Assembly: GCA_029287355.1 (NCBI GenBank)
Contig: JARFRH010000267.1
Coordinates: 1 to 39,067, forward strand
DNA from: Maribacter sp.
Lineage (GTDB): Bacteria > Bacteroidota > Bacteroidia > Flavobacteriales > Flavobacteriaceae
Length of the DNA stretch: 39,067 nt
Direction of reading: 5' to 3'
Made by a program: the position numbers and the translations under genes. Under the pieces are notes generated by a model. The model ran no database searches, had not been told where the DNA came from, and saw only the letters and a list, made by a program, of their open reading frames with translations. Shown here piece by piece: positions 26,378 to 35,462 of the stretch. Each line of letters begins with the position of its first letter. Position 1 is the stretch's first letter.

Positions 26378-28720
26378 ATGAAACATAAAATTACTTTGTT
26401 TGTCATTTTGGGTTTAATAATCACATTGCTCTATGCCTTTAAAACGGGTATTTTTAGTAATCTGTCTGATGACTATGCCGGTATGGAACTTCCTGAAGTG
26501 GTGGACTATAATTTTCACATCAAACCCGTACTTTCCGATAATTGTTATACCTGTCACGGCCCAGATGCGAACAAGCGAAAAGCGAACCTTCGATTGGATT
26601 TGGAGGAATCCGCTTTTGAGGAATTAAAGGAAAGTCCAGGTCAATACGCATTCGTAGCAGGCAAGCCCAATAGGAGTAAGGCCTATTATCACATAACTGC
26701 TGATGACCCTAATGAAATCATGCCGCCAAGCGACTCTAAATTGAGTTTGAATTCTTATGAAAAACGACTGATAAAAAAGTGGATTGAACAAGGGGCAAAA
26801 TTCGAAAAACATTGGGCCTTTCTTCCTCCCCAGAAAAAAGAATTGCCAAAAGTCGAGACTTCCGACTGGGGGCAAAATGAAATCGATGGTTTTGTTCTTA
26901 AAAAGCTTGTGGAAAATAGTATTCAGCCTTCCGAAAGAACATCAAATGAAACCTTGATTCGTAGAATCAGTTTAGACTTGACCGGTCTTCCGCCACAAAT
27001 CGAACAGGTAAAAGAATTGTTGGCGCTTCCAGGCGAAGAAATTATCCCGAAGGCTATCGACCTATTTTTATCAACTCCGGCATATGGGGAACGAATGACC
27101 CAATCTTGGCTTGATCTAGCACGCTATGCAGATTCTCACGGGTATCAAGATGATAGTTATCGAACGATGTGGCCTTGGCGTGATTGGGTAATACACGCTT
27201 TCAATAAGAATTTGCCTTATGATGAATTTCTGACTTGGCAGTTGGCCGGTGATCTTTTGCCTAATGCCAATAGCGAGCAGATTTTGGCCACAGGTTTCAA
27301 TAGAAATCACCCCATAACTCAAGAAGGTGGAGTTATTCAAGAAGAGTATCGAACGAATTATGTTCTAGACCGAACCAATACATTGGGTAAGGGAATTTTA
27401 GGACTAACCCTTGAGTGTGCCCGTTGTCATGACCATAAGTATGATGCGATTTCACAGGAAAATTATTTCGAGTTCTTTTCTTTTTTCAATCAAGTCAATG
27501 AAAAAGGCCTTCAAATGGATGCTGTTCAGGCCAAAAATCAAAAATTCTTTGCAGATCCGCCATATATTACCTTAACCGCTAATGAGGTCGACGGCATACT
27601 AGATTTTGTGAATTTGGATAAGGGAAAGAAAGTAAATGTCATGGTCATGAACGATTCTGCCCCTAGAACCGCGTTCATCTTGAATAGAGGAGAATATGAC
27701 CAGCCAACGGATTCCGTTATTCCCAATACCCCGGAGATTATTTATCCTTTTTCAGAGGAATTGCCCAGAAATCGATTGGGACTGGCCAAGTGGATTACGG
27801 ACAAGAATAATCCTTTGACGGCTCGGGTTTATGTCAATAGAATTTGGGGGATGCTTTTCGGTAGCGGACTCGTAGAAACTTCAGAAGATTTTGGAGTACA
27901 GGGAAGTTTGCCCACGCATCCTGAATTATTGGATTGGCTAGCCGTTGATTTTATGGAACATGATTGGGATATTCAGTACTTATTGAAAAAAATCATGTTT
28001 TCAGCGACCTATCAGCAAAAATCAGAGCTGCGACCCGACCTCATTAAATCCGATTCCGAGAATAAGCTTCTGGCACGTGCCCCACGTTTTCGAATGAGCG
28101 GTGAAATGATTCGTGATTATATTCTCGCCACTAGCGGATTATTGAATACCGAAGTCGGTGGACCAAGTGTAAAACCGTATCAACCCCCTGGCCTATGGGC
28201 AGAAACGAACGCCGGTGAAAATAGGGGGGTTTTGACAAATTATGTTCAAGATGGCGGCGATGATCTGTATCGTCGTTCTTTGTATACGCTTTGGAAACGC
28301 ACGTTGCCTCCGCCATCAATGACGATTTTCGATGCGCCGACTCGTGATTTCTGTGAAGTTAGGAGGCAAAAAACGAATACGCCCCTGCAAGCATTGGCCT
28401 TGCAAAATGACATTCAGGTATTGGAAGCGGCCCGGGTATTAGCACAACGTACCCTTGCGGATAAAGCGGATGATCCTGATATTGTGAAAAACATGTTCCA
28501 GCGCATTTTAGTTCGTTCCCCAAACGAAGAAGAGCTGATGACACTGAACAATTATTATTACGATGCGGTTAAACTATATGTTGATGCTTTTGAGGACGCT
28601 AAAAAATTGGTATCCATAGGAGAATATGAGCAATTGGAAGTCGATCCAGCAAAGACGGCTGCTTTAATGCTAACAGCACAGGTGATTTACAATCTAGATG
28701 AAACCATTACCAAAGAATGA
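26378..28720 (+). CDS. PSCyt1-DUF1549-DUF1553 protein (cytochrome c-type)
   Basis: A 780-residue protein with an N-terminal signal or anchor helix (residues 5-21). A planctomycete-type cytochrome c domain follows with haem motif CYTCH (56-60) and NKRKANLRLDLEESAF. Then come DUF1549 (about 155-365), which itself contains a second CxxCH at 347-351 (CARCHDHKYDAIS), and DUF1553 (about 455-745), with RLGLAKWITDKNNPLTARVYVNR, FGVQGSLPTHPELLDWLA and FCEVRRQKTNTPLQAL. These very large families are abundant in Planctomycetes and also occur in marine Bacteroidetes; their biochemical role is not settled. It is followed after 3 nt by the DUF1501 gene, its normal partner. The 122 nt upstream may contain a promoter, since TAAATTTA lies at 26339-26346. 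Confidence 0.93.
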   Translation: MKHKITLFVILGLIITLLYAFKTGIFSNLSDDYAGMELPEVVDYNFHIKPVLSDNCYTCHGPDANKRKANLRLDLEESAFEELKESPGQYAFVAGKPNRSKAYYHITADDPNEIMPPSDSKLSLNSYEKRLIKKWIEQGAKFEKHWAFLPPQKKELPKVETSDWGQNEIDGFVLKKLVENSIQPSERTSNETLIRRISLDLTGLPPQIEQVKELLALPGEEIIPKAIDLFLSTPAYGERMTQSWLDLARYADSHGYQDDSYRTMWPWRDWVIHAFNKNLPYDEFLTWQLAGDLLPNANSEQILATGFNRNHPITQEGGVIQEEYRTNYVLDRTNTLGKGILGLTLECARCHDHKYDAISQENYFEFFSFFNQVNEKGLQMDAVQAKNQKFFADPPYITLTANEVDGILDFVNLDKGKKVNVMVMNDSAPRTAFILNRGEYDQPTDSVIPNTPEIIYPFSEELPRNRLGLAKWITDKNNPLTARVYVNRIWGMLFGSGLVETSEDFGVQGSLPTHPELLDWLAVDFMEHDWDIQYLLKKIMFSATYQQKSELRPDLIKSDSENKLLARAPRFRMSGEMIRDYILATSGLLNTEVGGPSVKPYQPPGLWAETNAGENRGVLTNYVQDGGDDLYRRSLYTLWKRTLPPPSMTIFDAPTRDFCEVRRQKTNTPLQALALQNDIQVLEAARVLAQRTLADKADDPDIVKNMFQRILVRSPNEEELMTLNNYYYDAVKLYVDAFEDAKKLVSIGEYEQLEVDPAKTAALMLTAQVIYNLDETITKE

Positions 28721-28723
28721 GCT

Positions 28724-30184
28724 ATGGAAAAGGATAAAAATAAGTCTGAAAACCCATTAAAAGTCAACCGTAGGCATTTTTTCTCGCAGTTAAGTGTCGG
28801 CATTGGTTCTTTGGCTTTAGGGTCGTTGTTGATTCCTGATTTGTTTAAGGGCACAACCGAAAATCCATTGTCACAGCCTTTGGGTATTCCTCATTATGCT
28901 CCCAAGGCCAAACGCATTATCTACTTATTTCAAGCTGGCGCCCCTTCTCAACTCGAAACCTTTGACTACAAACCCATTTTAAGAAAACGCATGGGTGAAG
29001 ATCTGCCCGAAAGTATTCGAAAAGGGCAACGCTTAACGAATATGACGGCAAATCAAGATAAGTTTCCCTTGATGCCACCAAAAGTGGGTTTCAAACAACA
29101 TGGAGAAAGCCAGACTTGGATAAGTGATTTCTTTCCGCATATAGCAAAAATCGCCGATGATATTACAGTGGTGAGAAGTATGCATACCGAAGCTATAAAT
29201 CACGATCCGGCAATTACCTTTTTACAAACAGGAAGTCAGATTTCAGGTCGACCCAGTATGGGTTCTTGGTTAAGCTATGGCCTTGGAAGTGAAAATAAAA
29301 ACCTTCCTTCTTTTGTGGTATTGACGTCAAGAGGTAAAGGCAATAGCCAAGGCCTGTACTCAAAGCTATGGTCTAGTGGATTTCTAGATTCAAAGCACCA
29401 AGGCGTTCTTTTACGTTCGGGCAAGGACCCAGTTTTATATCTAAATGATCCTGAGGGACTTTCGCGTTCCGACAAACGTCATTTGTTGGATCATGTGTCT
29501 TCCTTGAACAAATTACATCATGTGGAAACTGGGGATGATGAAATTGAATCGCGAATCGCACAATATGAAATGGCCTATCGCATGCAAATGTCCGTGCCCG
29601 ATGTGATGGATATTTCAAAAGAACCGCAGTCCATTATCGATTTGTACGGAGAAGGTTGCCAAGTTCCCGGTACCTATGCGGCCAATGCACTGCAAGCCAG
29701 AAGATTGGCGGAAAATGGTGTTCGATTCATTCAATTATACCACCAGGGTTGGGACCAACACGGTAATCTGCACAATGAAATGGCCGGGCAGGCCAAAGAT
29801 GTAGATCAGGCATCAGCGGCATTAGTGCTCGATCTAAAACAACGCGGTATGTTAGATGATACTTTAGTTGTTTGGGGCGGCGAGTTCGGGAGAGGTAATT
29901 ATGCCCAAGGCAAATTTGATCCTGAAAACTATGGCCGTGATCATCACCCAAAAGCCTTTAGTATCTGGATGGCCGGAGGCGGTATTAAACCCGGACTTAA
30001 TTACGGACAGACCGATGAATTCGGATATAATGTAGTTGAAAACCCCGTGCACATCAATGATTTTCATGCCACCCTGATGCATACCATGGGCTTGGACCAT
30101 GAACAACTTATTTATAAATATCAAGGACGCCGTTTTCGATTGACCGATGTAGCGGGTAATGTCATCAAAGATCTTCTAGCATAG
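28724..30184 (+). CDS. Tat-exported DUF1501 (sulfatase-like fold) protein
   Basis: A 486-residue protein with a Tat signal, VNRRHFFSQLSVGIGSLALG (twin Arg 16-17). The DUF1501 body shows IIYLFQAGAPSQLETFDYKP, VRSMHTEAINHDPAITFLQTG, RPSMGSWLSYGLGSEN, RLAENGVRFIQLYHQGWDQHGN, WGGEFGRGNYAQG and GRDHHPKAFSIWMAGGGIKPG. The family is related to the alkaline phosphatase/sulfatase fold. The DxxxH and His-rich segments could bind metal, but no activity is known for certain. It lies in a tight operon, 3 nt after the DUF1549/DUF1553 gene and 3 nt before the membrane cytochrome gene, which argues that the three products form one system. Confidence 0.93.
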   Translation: MEKDKNKSENPLKVNRRHFFSQLSVGIGSLALGSLLIPDLFKGTTENPLSQPLGIPHYAPKAKRIIYLFQAGAPSQLETFDYKPILRKRMGEDLPESIRKGQRLTNMTANQDKFPLMPPKVGFKQHGESQTWISDFFPHIAKIADDITVVRSMHTEAINHDPAITFLQTGSQISGRPSMGSWLSYGLGSENKNLPSFVVLTSRGKGNSQGLYSKLWSSGFLDSKHQGVLLRSGKDPVLYLNDPEGLSRSDKRHLLDHVSSLNKLHHVETGDDEIESRIAQYEMAYRMQMSVPDVMDISKEPQSIIDLYGEGCQVPGTYAANALQARRLAENGVRFIQLYHQGWDQHGNLHNEMAGQAKDVDQASAALVLDLKQRGMLDDTLVVWGGEFGRGNYAQGKFDPENYGRDHHPKAFSIWMAGGGIKPGLNYGQTDEFGYNVVENPVHINDFHATLMHTMGLDHEQLIYKYQGRRFRLTDVAGNVIKDLLA

Positions 30185-30187
30185 CGA

Positions 30188-31618
30188 ATGACGGTAATCA
30201 CTAAAATCAAATGGGTCGATTATGTCGTTTTTGGCCTCTCGCTATTTCTGATTTTTTGTCTTGTCTTCGATTCGTACATTGAACTTCCTAGATTAATCGC
30301 TTGGTTAGGCCGCTGGCATCCCTTGGTATTGCATTTTCCTATTGTACTCTTGTTGCTTTGTGTTTTCTTGGGATTGACCAATAAGAAGATACCCAAACTA
30401 CTTTTGACCCTTGCCGTCATTTTTGCATTAGTGACGGCGATATCGGGATTTTTTCTAGGGAAGGAAACGGGCGTCAAAGGGGAGTTATTATTTTGGCACC
30501 AATGGTTAGGTGGGGGATTGGCCCTTTTGGCCGCAATATGGTACTGGTTGGATGGGGTATCCATTGAAAATAAGATTTTAACCAAAATTCTTCAAGTAGC
30601 CATCATAGGTTTGGTTTTTTTTACGGGACACTATGGGGGAATGGTCACCCATGGAGAAGATTTTTTGGCACTTCCTTTGGAAAAGCGGGAGGAAAAAATT
30701 CCTGAAAATCCCCTGATTTATAAGGATGTAGTTGGCCGTATTTTGGATAAAAAATGCGTTTCCTGCCATAATCCGAATAAAAAGAAAGGAGAATTGTTGA
30801 TGACTTCTTTGAATGAGCTTCTGGCAGGAGGAGAGGTTGGGAATACCATTATTCCTGGAAACCCTCAAGAAAGTGAACTTATAAGACGGATACATCTTCC
30901 TATCGAAGATGGGGATCATATGCCCCCCGATGGTAAAAAGCCTTTGGATGCAAATGAAATTCAAATTCTAGAGCAATGGATTGCTAAGGGTGCTTCGGAC
31001 ACCTTGCGATTGCAGCATTTGGAAGCGTCGGAACCCTTAGCTGGACTAATACGGAATTTGATGCAGCCAGATCCTAATGAAAAATGGGTAAGGCTTCCAA
31101 AAGTGGCGGATAGTACCATACTTAGATGGAGTTCTGATTATTTGACGATACGTCGTATTGCAGGAGGAGTCAATGCCCTGAGTGTCAATTTGTATAAATC
31201 GCCTGCCTACGAGGCTAAACAGCTGACTGACTTAAAGTTCATCAGTGAGAACATTGTTCAGATGGACATCAGCGGAATTCCCATTGGTCAAGAAGAAATG
31301 AACCTAGTCGCATCTTGTCCGAACTTAGAATGGTTGGAGATAGATCAAACCCCAATCTCCGATAATGAATTGGATACTTTGAAAGTGTTGTCCGATTTGA
31401 AAATACTAAAGATCTATAGCACGGCGATTAGTGATAAAAGCATTCCTGTTTTCAAAAAACTAAAAGGCTTACAAAAACTGTATTTATGGAATACCAAAAT
31501 TTCCAGCAATGCTTTGAACGAATTAAAGAATGCGAATCCGACTTTGAAAATTGACTCCGGAATTGATGAAGAACTTCAGAATACTTTCGTCAAACAGGAT
31601 TCCCTTTCAAAAAACTGA
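30188..31618 (+). CDS. Membrane-anchored cytochrome c (DUF2231-like head) with LRR-like tail
   Basis: A 476-residue protein with three parts. The N-terminal part has four or five transmembrane helices (about 12-30, 40-58, 66-86, 97-118 and 130-150) with WHPLVLHFPIVLLL, as in DUF2231-like heads of these fusion proteins. A cytochrome c domain has CVSCH (190-194) and the distal HMPPDGKKPL segment. A C-terminal leucine-rich part (about 330-460: LEWLEIDQTPISDNELDTLK, LKILKIYSTAISDKSI, LQKLYLWNTKISSNAL) completes it. This three-part fusion accompanies DUF1549/DUF1553 and DUF1501 genes. It could pass electrons between the periplasmic partners and the membrane (inference). It ends the tightly packed part of the cluster. 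Confidence 0.88.
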   Translation: MTVITKIKWVDYVVFGLSLFLIFCLVFDSYIELPRLIAWLGRWHPLVLHFPIVLLLLCVFLGLTNKKIPKLLLTLAVIFALVTAISGFFLGKETGVKGELLFWHQWLGGGLALLAAIWYWLDGVSIENKILTKILQVAIIGLVFFTGHYGGMVTHGEDFLALPLEKREEKIPENPLIYKDVVGRILDKKCVSCHNPNKKKGELLMTSLNELLAGGEVGNTIIPGNPQESELIRRIHLPIEDGDHMPPDGKKPLDANEIQILEQWIAKGASDTLRLQHLEASEPLAGLIRNLMQPDPNEKWVRLPKVADSTILRWSSDYLTIRRIAGGVNALSVNLYKSPAYEAKQLTDLKFISENIVQMDISGIPIGQEEMNLVASCPNLEWLEIDQTPISDNELDTLKVLSDLKILKIYSTAISDKSIPVFKKLKGLQKLYLWNTKISSNALNELKNANPTLKIDSGIDEELQNTFVKQDSLSKN

Positions 31619-31656
31619 ACTATATTTAAACAGGTAAAATTTAGAAGTACTCGAAA

Positions 31657-32433
31657 ATGAAATTCGATCTGACAGGAAAAACAGCGATTGTCACGGGAGG
31701 TGGCAGCGGAATTGGTAGGGCAATTGCAAGGGCCCTAGCCGGTAACGGAGCTCAAGTACATATTTTTGACTTGAAAGAAGAAGAAGCACTCCATGTGGTT
31801 GCCGAGATTTCGGGCGAAGGCGGTTTGGCATTTGCCCACTCATGCAATGTAGCGAGTCAGAATGAGGTGAAGCAAAATGTGAAATCGATTGCGAAAGATT
31901 CTTCCATTGATATTTTAATAAACAACGCAGGAATTGCGCATATCGGAAATGTAGAAAAAACTACGGAATCCGATATGGATAAAGTGTATCAAGTAAACGT
32001 CAAAGGAGTTTATAACTGCATCAATGCAGTGATTCCGTACATGAAAAAAAAGGGCGGGGTAATTTTAAATATGGCCTCTATTGGCGCCTCGGTTGGAATT
32101 CGAGATCGATTTGCATATAGTATGTCTAAGGGAGCGGTGCTCACAATGACCTATTCCGTGGCAAAAGACTATTTGGATTGTAACATTCGCTGTAACAGTA
32201 TTTCGCCGGGTCGTGTGCATACCCCTTTTGTCGATGGTTATCTTAAGGATAATTTTCCCGGGGAAGAAGAAAAAATGTTCGAAAAACTTTCAAAAACACA
32301 GCCCATAGGACGTATGGGAACCCCAGATGAGGTCGCGAATTTGGCACTGTATCTCAGTTCGGATGAAGCATCTTTTGCTACGGGAACGGACTATCCAATT
32401 GATGGGGGCTTTCTTAAATTAAATGGAGACTGA
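31657..32433 (+). CDS. Short-chain dehydrogenase/reductase (SDR), sugar-acid type
   Basis: A 258-residue classical SDR. The cofactor motif is TGGGSGIG (13-20), the NNAG motif is at 89-92, and the catalytic triad-type residues are Ser141, Tyr154 and Lys158 (YSMSK). The C-terminal PGRVHTPF and IDGGFLKLNGD are standard. With the FAH-family enzyme next door it fits 2-keto-3-deoxy-L-fuconate (or rhamnonate) 4-dehydrogenase of the non-phosphorylative L-fucose/L-rhamnose route. That reading rests on pairing, not on a specific motif. The gene starts 38 nt after the cytochrome gene. Confidence 0.9.
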   Translation: MKFDLTGKTAIVTGGGSGIGRAIARALAGNGAQVHIFDLKEEEALHVVAEISGEGGLAFAHSCNVASQNEVKQNVKSIAKDSSIDILINNAGIAHIGNVEKTTESDMDKVYQVNVKGVYNCINAVIPYMKKKGGVILNMASIGASVGIRDRFAYSMSKGAVLTMTYSVAKDYLDCNIRCNSISPGRVHTPFVDGYLKDNFPGEEEKMFEKLSKTQPIGRMGTPDEVANLALYLSSDEASFATGTDYPIDGGFLKLNGD

Positions 32434-32481
32434 TCTTTTGGAAATTTAAATGTAAATACAGTCAAAATAGATATAAAATGG

Positions 32482-32501
32482 ATTCCCGAATACGCGGGAA
32501 T
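32482..32501. repeat. Short inverted repeat upstream of the FAH-family gene
   Basis: Arms ATTCCCG / CGGGAAT with a 6-nt loop, ending 20 nt before the FAH start. It resembles the common intergenic palindrome seen near many genes of this group. It could be a leader hairpin or a short mobile-type repeat. Confidence 0.5.
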
Positions 32502-32521
32502 AGAACTTAAAGTTTTTATTG

Positions 32522-33376
32522 ATGAAATTAATAAGATTCGGGGAAATAGGAAATGAAAAGCCAGGTATACAGCAAAATGACGGAACCCGATTGGATGTCT
32601 CCGGTTTTGGTCAAGATTATGATGAAGATTTCTTTGGTGGCGATGGAATATCAAGATTAAAAACTTGGCTAAATTCAAATGCGGATAGCTGCCCAAGAGT
32701 TTCAGAAACTACTCGATTGGGCGCGCCTTTATGTAGACCTTCAAAAATTGTATGTATTGGTTTGAATTATGCGAAGCATGCACATGAAGCCGGTATGCAG
32801 ATACCAAAAGAACCCGTTCTTTTTTTCAAAGCGACCTCGGCGATCGTTGGACCTAATGATGATGTGGTGATTCCCAAAGGAAGTGAAAAAACAGATTGGG
32901 AAGTAGAATTGGCCGTGGTAATAGGTAAGAAGGCTTCCTATGTTTCAGAGGCCGATGCCATGAATCATGTAGCGGGTTATGTATTACACAATGATTATAG
33001 CGAACGTGCGTTTCAAATTGAACGAGAAGGGCAGTGGGTGAAAGGCAAAAGTTGTGATACCTTTGCCCCCTTGGGGCCTTTTATCGCAACTGCAGATGAA
33101 ATAAAAAATCCACATGACCTTAATCTTTGGCTCAATGTCAATGGCGAGCAATTACAAAACAGTAATACTTCTGATTTTGTATTCAATATTCCTGAATCTA
33201 TCAGCTATATAAGTCAATTTATGACATTGCTTCCTGGCGATGTTATTTCTACAGGAACCCCTTTTGGAGTTGGATTGGGATTTAACCCTCCAAGATATTT
33301 AAATCCTGGTGATGTGGTTGAGTTGGGCATTGACGGATTGGGAAGTTCAAGACAAGTCGCTAAGGCATACGATTAA
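32522..33376 (+). CDS. Fumarylacetoacetate hydrolase (FAH) family enzyme, diketo-acid type
   Basis: A 284-residue enzyme. The FAH domain begins at KIVCIGLNYAKHAHEAG, continues with EPVLFFKATSAIVGPNDDVVIP and the metal-binding acidic triad in DWEVELAVVIG, and has VLHNDYSERAFQ and GDVISTGTPFGVGLG. The short N-terminal domain (MKLIRFGEIGNEKPG) is that of the FAHD-type 2,4-diketo-3-deoxy-L-fuconate or -rhamnonate hydrolases, which cleave the diketo acid to pyruvate and lactate. The preceding SDR would supply that substrate. I use the ATG at 32522; a TTG one codon upstream is in frame. It is the last protein gene before tRNA-Arg. Confidence 0.92.
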   Translation: MKLIRFGEIGNEKPGIQQNDGTRLDVSGFGQDYDEDFFGGDGISRLKTWLNSNADSCPRVSETTRLGAPLCRPSKIVCIGLNYAKHAHEAGMQIPKEPVLFFKATSAIVGPNDDVVIPKGSEKTDWEVELAVVIGKKASYVSEADAMNHVAGYVLHNDYSERAFQIEREGQWVKGKSCDTFAPLGPFIATADEIKNPHDLNLWLNVNGEQLQNSNTSDFVFNIPESISYISQFMTLLPGDVISTGTPFGVGLGFNPPRYLNPGDVVELGIDGLGSSRQVAKAYD

Positions 33377-33433
33377 ATTTTATGCTATCTGATTTTTGCT
33401 CGTTTTAAGCGCAATAGAAACTATAATTTTTAC

Positions 33434-33441
33434 TAAGTTTG
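33434..33441 (+). promoter_or_regulatory. Predicted -7 element of the tRNA-Arg gene
   Basis: TAAGTTTG matches TAnnTTTG fully and lies 18 nt before the tRNA 5' end, which fits a short 5' leader removed by RNase P. No clear TTG is present at the -33 distance. Confidence 0.5.
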
Positions 33442-33459
33442 CACCCACATTTGAAAAAT

Positions 33460-33533
<74 letters not shown>

Positions 33534-33547
33534 CTTCACTCAAGAAT

Positions 33548-33578
33548 CCACGCCAATTTTGGCGTGGTTCTTTGTTTT
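33548..33578 (+). terminator. Intrinsic terminator after tRNA-Arg
   Basis: Stem CCACGCC / GGCGTGG with loop AATTTT and a T-rich tail (TTCTTTGTTTT), 15 nt after the tRNA 3' end. Confidence 0.85.
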
Positions 33579-33624
33579 ATGGAAAGATCGAACTCGTTCG
33601 AAATCTTGACATAAAACAAAGAAC
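33567..33624. repeat. Long inverted repeat downstream of tRNA-Arg
   Basis: A perfect 14-nt inverted pair GTTCTTTGTTTTAT (33567-33580) / ATAAAACAAAGAAC (33611-33624). The inner sequence pairs further (AAGAT/ATCTT and CGAA/TTCG, with a 3x3 internal loop and an AA bulge) to give a stem of about 23 bp closed by a CTCG loop. It begins in the T-tail of the tRNA terminator. Confidence 0.8.
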
Positions 33625-33650
33625 TAAGGCGATAACCCGTGGTTTGTTAT

Positions 33651-33710
33651 TTGCACGATCGATTCGCCTAGGACCACTGATAGGTAACCCTAGTGCAATG
33701 ACTACACTCA
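33651..33710 (+). pseudogene. Degenerate tRNA-Arg 3'-end fragments (inverted plus direct)
   Basis: Two fragments derived from the neighbouring tRNA lie side by side. In 33651-33676, GATTCG-CCTAGGACC is the reverse complement of the tRNA T-arm region with two bases missing. In 33681-33710, AGGTAAC plus CCTAGTGCAATGACTACACT repeats the tRNA 3' end and the bases behind it; 33689-33710 matches 33521-33542 at 19 of 22 positions. No gene fits here. The rest of the 256-nt gap up to the DUF885 start holds only the promoter below. Confidence 0.55.
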
Positions 33711-33753
33711 AAACCCATACCTGTAATTTAGTCCTAAGCTTTTATTTCTTACT

Positions 33754-33782
33754 TTGGCTCCCATACAAGCACAATAACTTTT
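33754..33782 (+). promoter_or_regulatory. Predicted promoter of the DUF885-like gene
   Basis: TTG (33754-33756), an 18-nt spacer and TAACTTTT (33775-33782, 7 of 8 to TAnnTTTG). The ATG at 33790 follows after 7 nt, so the leader would be only a few bases. Confidence 0.45.
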
Positions 33783-33789
33783 CTCAGTC

Positions 33790-35448
33790 ATGAAATATAT
33801 ATCTCAAAGAGGTTTAGTCGTTTTTTTAGCTTTAACCCTATGTTGCTTTCAAGGCGCAAATGGTCAACCAGAGCAAACACCCGAAAGAAGTCATCAAGAT
33901 TTGGTTTCCTTTTTTAAGGCATGGAGAGTCTTTGAAAAACCTCACCTGCGTGAAGGAGCTCCAGATTACACGAAAGAGACCTTCAAAAATCGACAGCCAA
34001 AATTCGAAGCACTACAAGCACGTTTTAAGACAATTGATACTTCGGGCTGGTCCATTAATAATAAGGTCGATTGGTATATTGTGAAGGCGGAAATGAATGG
34101 GTATGATTTTAACAATCGCATATTAAAACCATGGGAACGCGATCCGGCGTTTTACACCTCACTTTGGATGGCACGCAGCGATGTACCGGCACATGAGGGT
34201 CCAACCCATCATATGACCACCGAGCTTTGGACCTTTGCTTTTCCGTTAAGCAAAGAAAAAAGAACCGAACTTTTAGAAGACTTAGCTGTAATTCCGGCAT
34301 TGAATGCGCAAGCAAAGCTCAACCTGACAGGGAACGCAAAAGAGCTTTGGATTGCTGGTATTCGAACGATTCGAAATCAGAGCGAAGAGTTGAAGACCAT
34401 TTTAAATTTAGCCGGGGTACCTAAGGATAAGAAATTGGTCAAGGCCGTTGAAGCTGCGATTGCTTCCACAGATGATTTGGTGGTTTGGCTTGAAGCGGAA
34501 GCCAAAACCAAAACAGGGTCTTCGGGGATTGGAAAGGAAAACTATACTTGGTATCTACAAAATGTGCATTTGGTTCCATTGACCTGGGAAGATGAGGTCA
34601 TGATTTTAAAACGTGAACTTGCCCGAGCATGGGCCTCTTTGAAACTAGAAGAACACCGGAATCGAAACTTACCCGAACTAAGCGCGGCAACATCACCTGA
34701 AGATTATCTGCTAAGGGCCGATAAGGCTACAAGAAGCCTAATGGATTTTTTAAGAGACCAAGAGATAGTTACTGTGAAGGACTATTTCGAACCTGCCATT
34801 CGAGAGCATTTGGGTGCTTTTGTCCCTGAAGATAAGCGCAATTTTTTCTGGATTACGGCCCACTTCGATCAACGCCCACTATATTCACATTTTTATCACT
34901 GGTTTGAATTGGCACGAATGGATTTGGAACCCAACAAAAGTGAGATTCGCAAAGGTCCGCTTTTGTACAATATTTTTGATTCACGAAACGAAGGCACAGC
35001 TACTGCTGTTGAAGAGATGTTCATGCAGGCTGGTTTGTATGATGACAATCCGCGCGTAAAAGAGATCGTATATATCATGATTGCCCAACGTGCCGCAAGA
35101 GGTTTGGGGTCGTTATATGCCCATGCCAATGAGATGACCATGGAAGAAGCAGGCGGCATCCATTCAGAGTATACCCCAAGGGGCTGGATGAAAACGGAAA
35201 AAGAATTGCTTTTATTCGAACAGCATCTGTATATGAGGCAACCGGGTTATGGCAGCAGCTACATCACAGGAAAGTATCTATTGGAAAGTGCCATGATGGA
35301 TTTCGCGAAAATGAAGGAAATGAAAAACGAAGCTTTTAAGGTCATTGATTTTTTCGATCAATTGAATGCCGCTGGCAATATTCCAATTTCACTGGGGCAC
35401 TGGCAGATGACCGGCAAAAATGAGCATTTACGGACAATGGAAAAGTAA
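33790..35448 (+). CDS. DUF885-like exported protein
   Basis: A 552-residue protein with signal peptide [20 protein letters not shown] ending near ANGQ. It is helical throughout and resembles DUF885 in its last third: [69 protein letters not shown] and [16 protein letters not shown]. The zinc motif seen in many DUF885 members (HExxPGHH type) has no counterpart; the region reads [13 protein letters not shown] metallopeptidase activity is therefore doubtful. It is monocistronic, has its own promoter, and ends 14 nt from the convergent sulfatase gene with no clear terminator between them. Confidence 0.7.
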   Translation: MKYISQRGLVVFLALTLCCFQGANGQPEQTPERSHQDLVSFFKAWRVFEKPHLREGAPDYTKETFKNRQPKFEALQARFKTIDTSGWSINNKVDWYIVKAEMNGYDFNNRILKPWERDPAFYTSLWMARSDVPAHEGPTHHMTTELWTFAFPLSKEKRTELLEDLAVIPALNAQAKLNLTGNAKELWIAGIRTIRNQSEELKTILNLAGVPKDKKLVKAVEAAIASTDDLVVWLEAEAKTKTGSSGIGKENYTWYLQNVHLVPLTWEDEVMILKRELARAWASLKLEEHRNRNLPELSAATSPEDYLLRADKATRSLMDFLRDQEIVTVKDYFEPAIREHLGAFVPEDKRNFFWITAHFDQRPLYSHFYHWFELARMDLEPNKSEIRKGPLLYNIFDSRNEGTATAVEEMFMQAGLYDDNPRVKEIVYIMIAQRAARGLGSLYAHANEMTMEEAGGIHSEYTPRGWMKTEKELLLFEQHLYMRQPGYGSSYITGKYLLESAMMDFAKMKEMKNEAFKVIDFFDQLNAAGNIPISLGHWQMTGKNEHLRTMEK

Positions 35449-35462
35449 GCCTTGTACATCGT

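Noticed and set aside
33572-33793. A 73-codon open frame after tRNA-Arg
   Set aside because: It runs through the tRNA terminator tail, the long inverted repeat and the tRNA-derived fragments, so it is an accidental frame.
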